Shown: positions 18,463 to 27,047 of the stretch, in pieces | Position numbering within the stretch: the stretch's first letter is position 1 | How the letters are laid out: the number at the start of each line of letters is the position of its first letter | DNA from: Rhodococcus sp. P1Y | GTDB taxonomy: Bacteria; Actinomycetota; Actinomycetes; Mycobacteriales; Mycobacteriaceae | Direction of reading: 5' to 3' | DNA: 64,000 nucleotides | Assembly (NCBI RefSeq): GCF_003641205.1 | Contig: NZ_CP032762.1 | Span: 4,154,001-4,218,000, forward strand | Translations under genes and position numbers: made by a program | Notes under the pieces: model-generated | Told to the model about the DNA's origin: nothing | The model's input: only the letters and a program-made list of their open reading frames with translations | Database searches by the model: none

Positions 18463-19026
18463 ATGAGCGGAGATGGCACGATTCAGGACGGCAACACCAG
18501 TGCAGCAGCGAAGACTGGCAGGCCAGGGTGGGTCAACAAGGCAATTCTGATTGCCGTCGGGGTGGTGTTGCTGGTAATCGCATACCTGATCCTGGCGGCG
18601 TTCCTCCCCCGCTGGTGGAGCATCCGCGTAGCCAACCTGTCCGAGCAAGCGTTCAGCAAGGGCATCTTCTGGGGCCTCGCCTTCGGAATCGTCTGCAGCC
18701 TGCTTCCGCTTCTCTTCTTCACGGCCGCATGGCGCGTCCGGAAGAAGCGGGGCGGCAAGGTGACTGCAATCGTGTCCGTCGTGCTGGCGGTTGCCGCCGC
18801 GATTCCCAACCTGCTCACGTTGACGATCGTGCTCGGCAGCAGTAACGCGGCTCATGCGGGTGAGCGAACACTCGATACCGAGGCACCGGGGTTCCGAGGC
18901 GCAACCGCGCTCGGTGCCGTCATCGCTGTCATCGTGTTCGCAGCACTGGTCTTCGTGATCGTCCGAAGCAGCAGGCGTCGCGCCCAGAAGCGGATCGCTG
19001 CGACGTCACCTCCCCCGCAGGTCTGA
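18463..19026 (+). CDS. Hypothetical membrane protein, four predicted helices
   Basis: A 187-residue protein of unknown function. Hydrophobic segments lie at about 23-46, 66-90, 97-121 and 143-167. A positively charged RVRKKRGGK loop follows the second helix and an RSSRRRAQKR tail follows the fourth, which places these parts in the cytoplasm. The N-terminal 20 residues are polar. It ends directly against the stop of the convergent DUF218 gene, the two stops forming TGATCA. No family could be named. Confidence 0.75.
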   Translation: MSGDGTIQDGNTSAAAKTGRPGWVNKAILIAVGVVLLVIAYLILAAFLPRWWSIRVANLSEQAFSKGIFWGLAFGIVCSLLPLLFFTAAWRVRKKRGGKVTAIVSVVLAVAAAIPNLLTLTIVLGSSNAAHAGERTLDTEAPGFRGATALGAVIAVIVFAALVFVIVRSSRRRAQKRIAATSPPPQV

Positions 19027-19962
19027 TCAGTACGTACGCGGTATGCCGACGACCTTGGTGGCATCGACAGTGAGGCCCAGCCGCGATCCCGGTCCGAGCG
19101 GCTCGACCTCGGGCGCATCGTCCGGATCGACTGTGACTGCACCGATGACGTGTGCGCCGGCTATTTCGAAGTTCGATATCGACCGGCGTATGTGGTTCGG
19201 TGACGTTGCGATGGCGACGGAATCCGCACCGATCGACTCGAGAATCGGCACCGTGTACAGCGCGTTCTGAACGGTCGAATTCGCCTTGTTCTCGACGTGA
19301 ATTCTGCCTGCGTCGACGCCGTTGTCGATCAACCACTGACGCATTGCATCAGCTTCGGCGACACCGTTCTGCGGGTTTCCTCCCGTGACTATCACCGGGG
19401 ACTCGGGCGATGCCGTTGCCGCCGCGACCGCACCCTCCAGCCTTTGGATCAGCTCGGCGCGCATCGACCCGTCGCCCTCCAGGCCGAAGCCGAGGGCAAC
19501 GATCGCCGTCCGTGGACCGTCGAGCAGCGGGGCGTAGTCCACCTCCGACTCCGCCGACGCTGTGATGACGTCGAGCGCCCGCTCGACGGTGTCGTGCAGG
19601 ACTGGATCGAGCGAGCCGAGACGGACGAGCGCAGATTCCGCAGCATCCGTTTCAGCAGCGGCATTGGAATAGAAAACCTGCAGCGCAGCGACATTGGCGT
19701 CCGAGGGCGCCGCAAGTTCCAGCGCGTCGAGGGCTGCAAGACCGACGTCGTACTCGCCCTTGACCAATTTGTCCTGCGCGGCGTTGTACAGCGCGGGCGT
19801 AGCGGGCTCGGCGATGGTCTCGATGATCGCCAACGGATCGAACGGCAGCGGGTCGACGGGGGCAGCAGGTTGCGCTGATGCCACACCCCCGAAGACGAGC
19901 GTGGCCACCGCGGAACCGGCGATTGCGAGACCAATTCTTCTTCTGGACAGGCCTGTATGCAC
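19027..19962 (-). CDS. Exported YdcF/SanA-like (DUF218) protein
   Basis: A 311-residue secreted protein. It has a signal peptide with an SRRR cluster (RRRIGLAIAGSAVATLVFGG) and a VASAQP cleavage region. A tetratricopeptide-like helical section (about 50-130) precedes a C-terminal DUF218 domain (about 155-300). That domain contains TAIVALGFGLEGDG, VIVTGGNPQNGVAEADAM, HVENKANSTVQNALYTVP and ATSPNHIRRS. Family members are linked to envelope barrier function or vancomycin tolerance in enterobacteria, and the precise role is unknown. The RRR may indicate Tat export, but the motif is incomplete. Confidence 0.85.
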   Translation of the reverse strand: MHTGLSRRRIGLAIAGSAVATLVFGGVASAQPAAPVDPLPFDPLAIIETIAEPATPALYNAAQDKLVKGEYDVGLAALDALELAAPSDANVAALQVFYSNAAAETDAAESALVRLGSLDPVLHDTVERALDVITASAESEVDYAPLLDGPRTAIVALGFGLEGDGSMRAELIQRLEGAVAAATASPESPVIVTGGNPQNGVAEADAMRQWLIDNGVDAGRIHVENKANSTVQNALYTVPILESIGADSVAIATSPNHIRRSISNFEIAGAHVIGAVTVDPDDAPEVEPLGPGSRLGLTVDATKVVGIPRTY

Positions 19963-20109
19963 AGCGCGCCCTTCCTGCAGACGACATCGAGGTCATCCAC
20001 AGGCTAACTCGAGTGTGACTGCTGTGGCCAATGTTACGAAAGGGGCTGAAGTTACATTGGTGTAATTCGAAGACGCTCGAATCCGCTCTCGTACAACGAC
20101 AATCGCAGA

Positions 20110-20358
20110 TCAGGGAACGACGGGAGCCTTACCGCCGTCGTACGGTTCGATGACGATCTGAGCATCCGGCGCGAAGGAGAGTTCGACTGGTCCGTCGTCC
20201 TCGGCCACGGTCACCACCACGGACAGACCCTCCTGCCCCACCGACTCGATGAGACCGCGTTGGTTCCCTGCCTGGTCGACGAGCGCGTAGTCCCCCACCA
20301 CCACGAGTAGCTCTTCGGCTGAAAGTGTGCGCCTGCTTCCGAAATCTTCGACTGTCAT
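20110..20358 (-). CDS. Small hypothetical protein
   Basis: An 82-residue acidic protein that starts at the ATG at 20358 (MTVEDFGSRRTLSAEELLVV). It looks like a single small beta-rich domain, with alternating hydrophobic stretches such as YALVDQAGNQRGLIESVGQE and LSVVVTVAED. No signal peptide or membrane segment is present. It is not recognised as a named family. It follows the 143-residue gene on the same strand at 32 bp. A much longer upstream extension crosses that gene in another frame and was rejected. Confidence 0.65.
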   Translation of the reverse strand: MTVEDFGSRRTLSAEELLVVVGDYALVDQAGNQRGLIESVGQEGLSVVVTVAEDDGPVELSFAPDAQIVIEPYDGGKAPVVP

Positions 20359-20390
20359 GACACCACCGTAGGCGAGAGCCCTCCGAGTGT

Positions 20391-20822
20391 TCACTCGTGA
20401 TCGTCGGGAGGCTCGACGACTAGGACGTCGTCGATCGGCAATTGAAGCGGCAGCTCGATTCGACGCTCGTCCCAGCTCGGATACGCGGGGCGAACCCATA
20501 CCCTCACCTCCTCGAGCTGCACGAGGACGAACCGTCGCCAGCGCCAGCCATGGAGGGGCCTCCTCAGATCGGTGTCGGCACGAAGCGGAAGCGGAGCTCT
20601 CCCCCAGCACGGCGCAGACAACGACGAAAGCCCGTTCTTCACAAGTACATCGACGGCGTCGTCGACCGGAAGCTCCCGCGCGAGCGCATGCCCGACTGGA
20701 TTGACTCCATCCACCCGGCTCTCGTCGTAGTTCTCCGACACGGTCCAGCCGACGAGTTCTCCGTCGTTCGGTCGCGTCACCGGGAGCCTGCTTCGCCACC
20801 GAACGATATCCACGAACTCCAC
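20391..20822 (-). CDS. Hypothetical protein, tryptophan- and arginine-rich
   Basis: A 143-residue cytosolic protein with no recognised domain. It contains WRWRRFVLVQLEEVRVWVRP in the middle and an acidic IDDVLVVEPPDDHE end. It lacks a signal peptide. The coding potential is plausible because it fills the gap between two same-strand genes with spacing of 18 bp upstream and 32 bp downstream, and uses codons like its neighbours. No function is proposed. Confidence 0.55.
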   Translation of the reverse strand: MEFVDIVRWRSRLPVTRPNDGELVGWTVSENYDESRVDGVNPVGHALARELPVDDAVDVLVKNGLSSLSAPCWGRAPLPLRADTDLRRPLHGWRWRRFVLVQLEEVRVWVRPAYPSWDERRIELPLQLPIDDVLVVEPPDDHE

Positions 20823-20840
20823 TGTACGGAGCCGAATCGA

Positions 20841-21512
20841 TCACCATGGATGGTGGACGACCGAGTCACCGATCAGCGCAATACCGATGAGTCCGAACAC
20901 GACTCGTACGAAGGTAGGGCCGTACTTCGTGAGAACCCGAACTACACGGAGGTACCGACGACGGGCCGACCGACTACGTCCCATCGACATGGCAAGCACG
21001 AGCAGTGGTGGAAGCAAAGCCAACATGCAGTACGCCACCACGATCAACGGCCACGCGGGAGGAAGCGGACTGCGCGAGGACAACATCGCAATTCCGGCCA
21101 AGTACGGAACCGCTGTTGGGGCCTGGACGATGCCGACGGCGAAACCCGTCAATGCGAGCAGCGGCGGACTCGCCCTGAACTTGGCGGTCCACGCGGGAGC
21201 AGCTCGATTCGACTGCGGAAGCACCGACAACGAAATGAGCACGACACCGAGCACCAACTCACCCCAAAAACGCACCGTGGGGGTTAGTTCGAAGTCCAAT
21301 ATGCCGGTGAGAAAGTCGATTCCAAGAACAGCGAGCAGCCCGAACGCCGTGGTCGCGACGAAAACACCGGCGACGAAAGCCAGGCCGGTCTTCAGCGGAG
21401 ATGCTCGACGTAAACGCGCGTCGTACGCGATAGCTGCGGTGATTCCGATCAACAGTACGTCGAGCGAGTCGAGCACTGCGAAACCTACGAGGGCCGCCAG
21501 CAACGAGATCAT
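20841..21512 (-). CDS. GAP/Sap-like integral membrane protein (LysE-superfamily fold)
   Basis: A 223-residue protein with six hydrophobic segments and an N-terminus MISLLAALVGFAVLDSLDVL, as seen in the GAP family (which includes mycobacterial proteins linked to glycopeptidolipid or sulfolipid export). A cytosolic linker AIAYDARLRRASPL follows the second helix. A central charged loop (about 98-118) and the pair FAVGIVQAPTAVPYLAGI are also typical. The cargo is not known. The gene heads a same-strand set with the two small hypotheticals downstream. Confidence 0.75.
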   Translation of the reverse strand: MISLLAALVGFAVLDSLDVLLIGITAAIAYDARLRRASPLKTGLAFVAGVFVATTAFGLLAVLGIDFLTGILDFELTPTVRFWGELVLGVVLISLSVLPQSNRAAPAWTAKFRASPPLLALTGFAVGIVQAPTAVPYLAGIAMLSSRSPLPPAWPLIVVAYCMLALLPPLLVLAMSMGRSRSARRRYLRVVRVLTKYGPTFVRVVFGLIGIALIGDSVVHHPW

Positions 21513-21539
21513 GTCAGTGTCACCCTAGTCCGGCATTCG

Positions 21540-22658
21540 TCACCGAGGCCGACGAGGCTCGAGCTGACCGAGGACATCGAAATCGAACTCCCCTGCGCGC
21601 GCCAGGTAGATCGGCTGCACGACATGCCCTGCCACCATGGTCAGATGACCACGGGCCCCGTCGTAGCCGAAGTTCTGCGAAAGCGATTCCAACGCAGCGA
21701 CATCGGCGGTTCCTGCTTTGTTGACGAGTTCACCGAGGAAAGTGATTCCCTCGTAACACGATTGGCCGAGAGACCCGACGATCGGTGCGTCGGTTCCGAA
21801 ACGCGCCGAGAATTTCCCCGAGAAGTCGAGACTCTCGGGAGTCGCCAACGTCTCGAAATAACCAGAAGCAACGTAGAGGTCGTAGGTGTTCTCGGTGCCC
21901 GTGGCCAAAAGCATGTTCTCGTCCATCAACGGACTCAATCTGACACACTCCCGATCCAGCTCGGCCGCCGAGAAACACTGATGAAACGCGGCCGCGTCGT
22001 CGCCGAGCAACAGGACCACCACGGCGTCGCAACCGGAGATCCCGATGCCGGACACCGTCGCGGAGTAATCGGCGGTTCCGATCGGCGAGAAATCCACCAA
22101 CGACACCGACGCGCCGGCCGACGTGAGATGTCGACCGACGATCGACGCGGTCTTGCGCGGCCACACGTAGTCGTTTCCGACGATCGCCCAGTTCCGTCGC
22201 CCCAGTTCACGCATCATGAAGTCGAGGGCCGGTATCAGCTGCTCGGACGGCGTCTCCCCGGTCACGAACAATCCCGGGTAGCGGTCACCGCCCTCGTACA
22301 GCGAGGTGTAGACGTACGGAATCCGGCCGCTGGTGACAGGTATCAACGATCGCCGCACAGCTGAGGTGTGCATTCCTGCAACAGCATCGAGGGCGCCGAC
22401 ATCGATGAGAGCGCGGACCTCGGATGCGACGACAGCGGGGTCACGCCCACCGTCGATCGGCAGCAGTTCGACGCGCCGACCCAGAATCCCGTCCTCGGCG
22501 TTCAACTCCTCTTGCGCCAACCGGGCCGACAGTTCGCTCGACGGCCCGACAAGCCCGAAGGGTCCGGACATAGGAAAGATCATGCCGACGGCGAACGTGG
22601 TGTCGCTGTCGTAGCGAGTGGTATCCAGCTCGGTGCCCATCGACGGTGTCTCACTCAT
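21540..22658 (-). CDS. AmiC/FmdD-like amide- or urea-binding receptor protein, no signal peptide
   Basis: A 372-residue type I periplasmic-binding fold protein. FAVGMIFPMSGPFGLVGPSS near 22, AQEELNAEDGILGRRVELL and VGNDYVWPRKTASIVG resemble Pseudomonas AmiC and the urea/short-amide receptors. The chosen ATG gives no signal peptide or lipobox. It is therefore probably a cytoplasmic ligand sensor, like AmiC, rather than the receptor of an ABC importer, and no permease genes are adjacent. It is divergent from the marR gene with 69 bp between starts. A slightly longer start at 22688 also lacks a signal sequence. Confidence 0.8.
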   Translation of the reverse strand: MSETPSMGTELDTTRYDSDTTFAVGMIFPMSGPFGLVGPSSELSARLAQEELNAEDGILGRRVELLPIDGGRDPAVVASEVRALIDVGALDAVAGMHTSAVRRSLIPVTSGRIPYVYTSLYEGGDRYPGLFVTGETPSEQLIPALDFMMRELGRRNWAIVGNDYVWPRKTASIVGRHLTSAGASVSLVDFSPIGTADYSATVSGIGISGCDAVVVLLLGDDAAAFHQCFSAAELDRECVRLSPLMDENMLLATGTENTYDLYVASGYFETLATPESLDFSGKFSARFGTDAPIVGSLGQSCYEGITFLGELVNKAGTADVAALESLSQNFGYDGARGHLTMVAGHVVQPIYLARAGEFDFDVLGQLEPRRPR

Positions 22659-22727
22659 CCGCAGCCTCGCTCGTCGCATAGACTGCACTTCTCCGGTTGA
22701 CCAGTTTCATGATAGGAGTTCTTTTCC

Positions 22728-23183
22728 GTGACGCCGATGGAACGCAGTCGCCGCGCATTCGGCGCAGACCGAATCCTGTCGGCCGTGGAGCGGATAGTGG
22801 GCGAACAGATGCGACTGGCACTCGAACCCTCCGGGCTCGAACTCGAGGAATGGCGAGTCCTGGATCTTCTGTCGGACGGCGACGGCCACACCATGGCCGA
22901 GACGGCGGAGTTCGCGTTGCTTCCTCCTCCCACGTTGACGAAGGTGGTCAACAGACTGGTGGCCAACAACCTGGTTCACCGCCGGACCGGTACCGTCGAC
23001 CGTCGTCAAGTGCTCATCAGGAACACCGAGCGTGGCCGACAGAAGTTCCTCGACGTTGCCGAATCGGTGGAAGCCGTGCACAGCCGGGTGTTCGGATCCG
23101 ATTCCGATCGCGAGCTGTTCGAGACCGTATTGCGATCCACGATGTCCAACGCCCTCTCCGAACAGGTTGCGGCAGATCACTGA
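22728..23183 (+). CDS. MarR-family transcriptional regulator
   Basis: A 151-residue winged-helix dimeric repressor. GLELEEWRVLDLLSDGDGHT leads into the recognition helix LLPPPTLTKVVNRLVANNLV, followed by the wing HRRTGTVDRRQVLI. A GTG start at 22728 is preceded by AGGAG at 22714-22718. A TTGACC-like promoter element lies at about 22697. It is divergent from the AmiC-like receptor and probably regulates it or itself. Its 3' end overlaps the convergent LysR gene by 7 bp. Confidence 0.88.
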   Translation: MTPMERSRRAFGADRILSAVERIVGEQMRLALEPSGLELEEWRVLDLLSDGDGHTMAETAEFALLPPPTLTKVVNRLVANNLVHRRTGTVDRRQVLIRNTERGRQKFLDVAESVEAVHSRVFGSDSDRELFETVLRSTMSNALSEQVAADH

Positions 23184-24070
23184 CTCGATCTCAGGTGCGG
23201 CGCTTCCGCGACGACCGCGCTGAGCAGGTCGTCTACCGCACGCACCCTGGCAAGGCCGGTGAGCTCGCGCGGAACTGCGGCCCAATAGGTTCGCTCGATG
23301 GAGAACTGCTCTGCGAGGACTCGGACAAGCGTGTCGTCCGGTTCGCCGATATAGCTGGGTAATGGAGCCAGCCCGAGCCCGCTCCGGGCTGCGAGCCAAT
23401 GACCGGTGATGTTGTTGGTCTGAATCTGTGCCCGACCGTCGGGAAGTATCGAATCGAGGATTTGCAGCGGAGCGACATCGAGAAGCGCGCCGACGTACCA
23501 GATCAGGGTGTGATGCCGCAGATCCTCCATGCTGTCGATGGGTCGCGTCGCGTCGAGATATTCGCGGGTCGCGTACAGATGCAGCGAGTAGGTTGCCAGC
23601 TTCCGGAACGCCACGAACCTCGGCGACGGTTGCTCGAGGGTGATGGCGATGTCGAACTCACGGGTGTTCAGCGAATTGTGTTCGGTGGCAGTCACCAGCT
23701 CGACATCCAGGTCCGGATGCGCACGTCGCAGCTTGGTGAGGTTGGGGGTGAGGACGAAGGCACCGAACCCGTCGGTTGCTGCGATCCTGACCGACCCGGT
23801 CAGGGAACCGACTCCCGAGGTCTGATCTTCGAAAGCCGCGATGAGCGTCGACTCGACACTTTCCGCGTAACCGACCAAGCGACGGCCGGCCTCGGTCAAC
23901 CTCCATCCAGAAGGTGTTCGGTCGAACAACCGTTGACCTGCAGCTTTCTCCAAGCTCGTGATGCGTCGCCCTACCGTCGTGTGGTCGACACCCAACGATC
24001 GTGAGGCCTCGTTGAGGCGCCCGTGCCGTGAAACCTCGAGAAAGAACCTGAGGTGGTCTGCGGTGAACAT
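23177..24070 (-). CDS. LysR-family transcriptional regulator
   Basis: A 297-residue regulator. The N-terminal helix-turn-helix has FLEVSRHGRLNEASRSLGVD and HTTVGRRITSLEKAAGQRLF. The remainder is a LysR substrate-binding domain. It is divergent from the mmsA-type gene, and the gap contains a perfect 9-bp-arm palindrome at 24087-24106, so it most likely controls that gene and its own synthesis. The effector is unknown; an intermediate of the adjacent aldehyde or alcohol pathway is a reasonable guess. Confidence 0.9.
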   Translation of the reverse strand: MFTADHLRFFLEVSRHGRLNEASRSLGVDHTTVGRRITSLEKAAGQRLFDRTPSGWRLTEAGRRLVGYAESVESTLIAAFEDQTSGVGSLTGSVRIAATDGFGAFVLTPNLTKLRRAHPDLDVELVTATEHNSLNTREFDIAITLEQPSPRFVAFRKLATYSLHLYATREYLDATRPIDSMEDLRHHTLIWYVGALLDVAPLQILDSILPDGRAQIQTNNITGHWLAARSGLGLAPLPSYIGEPDDTLVRVLAEQFSIERTYWAAVPRELTGLARVRAVDDLLSAVVAEAPHLRSSQ

Positions 24071-24086
24071 CGACCGAGCCTAGCAA

Positions 24087-24106
24087 TGCGTGCATTTATG
24101 CACGCA
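24087..24106. promoter_or_regulatory. Palindromic operator candidate for the LysR regulator
   Basis: TGCGTGCATTTATGCACGCA is a perfect inverted repeat with 9-bp arms and a TT centre. It begins 17 bp from the LysR start codon and lies 77 bp before the mmsA start. Interrupted dyads between a lysR gene and its divergent target are the expected binding sites for such regulators. Confidence 0.6.
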
Positions 24107-24183
24107 GGAGTGCGACATTGGGCTTTGACACGGGCAATGTTGCCAAGGAGACTGAGGTCACATCCCGAACGAAGGAAGCATCT

Positions 24184-25674
24184 GTGACCACCATTGCGCA
24201 CTGGGTAGACGGTAAGCCGTTCGCCGGCACCTCCGACAAGACCGCCCCCGTCACCAACCCCGCCACCGGAGAGATCACCGGACAGTTGGCCCTGGCCAAC
24301 CTCGAAGATGCCAAAGCCGTCATCGACGCCGCCGCAGCCGCCTTCCCCGCCTGGCGCGACACCTCCCTCGCCAAGCGCACTCAGATCCTCTTCAACTTCC
24401 GCGAATTGCTCAACGCCAAAAAGAGCGAACTGGCCGCCATCATCACCAGCGAACACGGCAAAGTCCTCTCCGACGCCCTCGGCGAAATTTCGCGTGGCCA
24501 AGAAGTCGTCGAATTCGCCTGCGGCATTGCACATCTGCTGAAGGGCGGCTACACCGAAAACGCCTCCACCAACATCGACGTCTACTCCATCCGCCAACCC
24601 CTCGGACCCGTCGCCATCATCTCCCCCTTCAACTTCCCCGCCATGGTCCCGATGTGGTTCTTCCCCGTCGCCATCGCGGCAGGCAACACCGTCGTCCTCA
24701 AACCGTCGGAGAAGGACCCCACCGCGTCGATCTGGCTCGCCGAACTCTGGGAAGAAGCCGGCCTACCCCCCGGAGTGTTCAACGTCCTCCAGGGCGACAA
24801 GCTCGCCGTCGACGAACTACTCGAAAACAAGAAGATCAAGTCGATCAGCTTCGTCGGCTCCACCCCCATCGCCCAGTACGTGTACTCCACCGGCACCGCC
24901 AACGGAAAACGCGTCCAAGCACTCGGCGGGGCGAAGAACCACGCCATCGTCCTGCCCGACGCCGACCTCGACCTCGCCGCCGACGCCATGGTCAACGCCG
25001 GCTTCGGTAGCGCAGGCGAACGCTGCATGGCCATCTCCGCACTCGTCGCCGTCGGCGACATCGCCGACGAACTCGTCGCCAAGATCGTCGAACGCACCAC
25101 CCCGCTCGTCACCGGAGACGGAACCAAGAATTCCGACATGGGACCACTGGTCACCAAAGCCCACCGCGACAAAGTCGCCTCCTACGTCGACGCCGGCGAA
25201 GCCGACGGCGCCACCATCGTCGTCGACGGCCGCGGCGTCAAAGCCGATGGCGGCGACAACGGTTTCTGGCTCGGCCCGACGCTGATCGACCACGTGAAGC
25301 CGGACATGTCGATCTACACCGACGAGATCTTCGGACCCGTCCTGTCCGTCGTGCGCGTCGACACCTACGACCAAGCACTGGAGTTGATCAACAACAACCC
25401 CTACGGCAACGGCACCGCCATCTTCACCAACGACGGCGGCGCGGCGCGACGGTTCCAGAACGAAGTCGAGGTCGGCATGATCGGCATCAACGTCCCCATC
25501 CCCGTCCCCATGGCCTACTACAGCTTCGGCGGCTGGAAGAACTCCCTCTTCGGCGACACCCACGCCCACGGCACCGAAGGAGTCCACTTCTTCACCCGCG
25601 GCAAAGCCGTCACCAGCCGCTGGCTCGACCCCAGCCACGGCGGCATCAACCTCGGATTCCCAGAAAACAACTGA
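24184..25674 (+). CDS. mmsA: CoA-acylating methylmalonate-semialdehyde dehydrogenase
   Basis: Oxidises malonate or methylmalonate semialdehyde to acetyl- or propionyl-CoA with NAD+. The protein has 496 residues. FNFPAMVPMWFFP near 149 and the NAD-binding FVGSTPIAQYVYSTG near 223 are present. The catalytic Cys281 sits in GSAGERCMAIS, and EIFGPVLSVVR comes near the end. These features match MMSDH rather than other ALDHs. The GTG start follows a GAAGG ribosome binding site. Codons are strikingly C-ending with little G, unlike neighbouring genes. It is divergent from the LysR gene and followed by a 20-bp-stem hairpin before the alcohol dehydrogenase gene. Confidence 0.93.
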   Translation: MTTIAHWVDGKPFAGTSDKTAPVTNPATGEITGQLALANLEDAKAVIDAAAAAFPAWRDTSLAKRTQILFNFRELLNAKKSELAAIITSEHGKVLSDALGEISRGQEVVEFACGIAHLLKGGYTENASTNIDVYSIRQPLGPVAIISPFNFPAMVPMWFFPVAIAAGNTVVLKPSEKDPTASIWLAELWEEAGLPPGVFNVLQGDKLAVDELLENKKIKSISFVGSTPIAQYVYSTGTANGKRVQALGGAKNHAIVLPDADLDLAADAMVNAGFGSAGERCMAISALVAVGDIADELVAKIVERTTPLVTGDGTKNSDMGPLVTKAHRDKVASYVDAGEADGATIVVDGRGVKADGGDNGFWLGPTLIDHVKPDMSIYTDEIFGPVLSVVRVDTYDQALELINNNPYGNGTAIFTNDGGAARRFQNEVEVGMIGINVPIPVPMAYYSFGGWKNSLFGDTHAHGTEGVHFFTRGKAVTSRWLDPSHGGINLGFPENN

Positions 25675-25679
25675 CCCCT

Positions 25680-25723
25680 ATGTGAATGGAAATCCATAGC
25701 CCACTATGGATTTCCGTTCACAT
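25680..25723. promoter_or_regulatory. Long inverted repeat between mmsA and iron alcohol dehydrogenase
   Basis: A 20-bp arm ATGTGAATGGAAATCCATAG at 25680-25699 and its near-perfect complement at 25704-25723 (one mismatch) flank a 4-base loop CCCA. It starts 5 bp after the mmsA stop and ends 29 bp before the next start codon. It could terminate or attenuate transcription or serve as an operator. There is no T-run after it. Confidence 0.6.
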
Positions 25724-25752
25724 CGGTGCGACGCGCATCCGAAGGAGACCCC

Positions 25753-26910
25753 ATGGTTGCCAATATCTCGTTTCCCCGTTTTCTCAAGCTCGGACCCGGT
25801 GCGGTCGAAGACCTCGGTTCGGTACTGGCCGACCTGAATGTCGAACGCCCGCTACTGGTCACCGATGCGTTCATGGTCGGCAACGGCAGCGCAGAGCGAC
25901 TGGTCAAGATCATCGAGGCGGCAGGAAAGACACCTGCTGTCTTTTCCGAGACCGTCCCCGACCCCACGACCGATTCGTTGCAGGCTGGTCTCGACGCGGT
26001 TGCGTCGCACGCCGCCGACGCCATCATCGGCTTCGGCGGTGGAAGCCCCATGGACACGGCCAAGGCACTGGCCGTCTTGTCCGAGCAGGGTGGCGTGATG
26101 CGGGACTTCAAGGCTCCGCGCGTGTATTCAGGGCCGGCGTTGCCGATCATCGCGATCCCGACCACCGCTGGAAGTGGTTCGGAAGCAACCCAGTTCACGA
26201 TCATCACCGACCTCGCGACCGACGAGAAGATGCTCTGTCCTGGACTGTCCTTTCTGCCGATCGCGTCGATTGTCGATTCCGACCTCACGATGTCGATGCC
26301 GCCGCGTTTGACTGCGGACACCGGTGTCGACGCTCTGACTCACGCGATCGAGGCCTACGTCAGCAAGAAGGCAAACCCGATCTCGGACGGGTTGGCTCTG
26401 TCGGCGATGAAGACGATCGGCCAGTACCTCCTCCGTGCGTACCGAGACGGTTCCGACCGCGAAGCACGTGAAGCGATGATGCACGCTTCGACTCAGGCAG
26501 GAATGGCATTCTCCAACGCCAGCGTGTGCCTCGTACACGGGATGAGCCGTCCCATCGGGGCGCATTTCCATGTTGCACACGGGCTTTCCAACGCAATGTT
26601 ACTGCCCGCCGTCACAGCATTCTCGATTCCCGGTGCGCGCGCTCGGTATGCGGACTGTGCCCGTCAACTCGGCGCTGCCGAACGTGGCGATTCCGATGCA
26701 TTCGCGTCCAACAAGCTGATCGAATTCATCGACACCCTGTGTGCCGATGTCGAAGTCCCCAGACCGAGCGCATACGGAGTCGACCGCGAGCGCTGGGACA
26801 GCCTCATTCCGTTGATGGCCGAGCAGGCTCTTGCGTCCGGATCCCCCTCGAACAACCCCGTGGTCCCGACTGCCGACGAGATCGCGGAGCTGTATCGCGC
26901 GGTGTACTGA
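25753..26910 (+). CDS. Iron-containing alcohol dehydrogenase
   Basis: A group III (iron-type) NAD(P)-dependent alcohol dehydrogenase of 385 residues. The nucleotide-binding part shows IIGFGGGSPMDTAKAL near 95. IAIPTTAGSGSEAT comes near 140. The metal site is in TADTGVDALTHAIEAYVS, with further His in LVHGMSRPIGAHFHVAHG. The ATG follows a GAAGGAG ribosome binding site. Placed right after mmsA, it probably produces or consumes a small hydroxy-acid or alcohol partner of that pathway, for example 3-hydroxypropionate and malonate semialdehyde; this is inference. A strong hairpin follows the stop. Confidence 0.92.
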   Translation: MVANISFPRFLKLGPGAVEDLGSVLADLNVERPLLVTDAFMVGNGSAERLVKIIEAAGKTPAVFSETVPDPTTDSLQAGLDAVASHAADAIIGFGGGSPMDTAKALAVLSEQGGVMRDFKAPRVYSGPALPIIAIPTTAGSGSEATQFTIITDLATDEKMLCPGLSFLPIASIVDSDLTMSMPPRLTADTGVDALTHAIEAYVSKKANPISDGLALSAMKTIGQYLLRAYRDGSDREAREAMMHASTQAGMAFSNASVCLVHGMSRPIGAHFHVAHGLSNAMLLPAVTAFSIPGARARYADCARQLGAAERGDSDAFASNKLIEFIDTLCADVEVPRPSAYGVDRERWDSLIPLMAEQALASGSPSNNPVVPTADEIAELYRAVY

Positions 26911-26919
26911 TCGACCCCC

Positions 26920-26964
26920 GACCTGTGGCCTCGTACCGATTTTTCCGGTGCGAGGCCACAGGTC
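26920..26964 (+). terminator. Strong hairpin terminator after the iron alcohol dehydrogenase
   Basis: GACCTGTGGCCTCGTACCG (26920-26938) pairs along its 19 bases, with one G-T wobble, to 26946-26964 across a 7-base T-rich loop. It begins 10 bp after the stop codon. No T-tract follows, as is usual for actinobacterial hairpin terminators. Confidence 0.8.
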
Positions 26965-27047
26965 TGTGCGCCCGATTTCAGCCAATTACACGTTGTCACA
27001 AATTGTTTACATAGTTTCCAGAAAAATAGTGTCTGTAGGAAGTATTA

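Noticed and set aside
21540..22658. Substrate-binding component of an ABC importer
   Set aside because: There is no signal peptide or lipobox and no permease or ATPase genes nearby.
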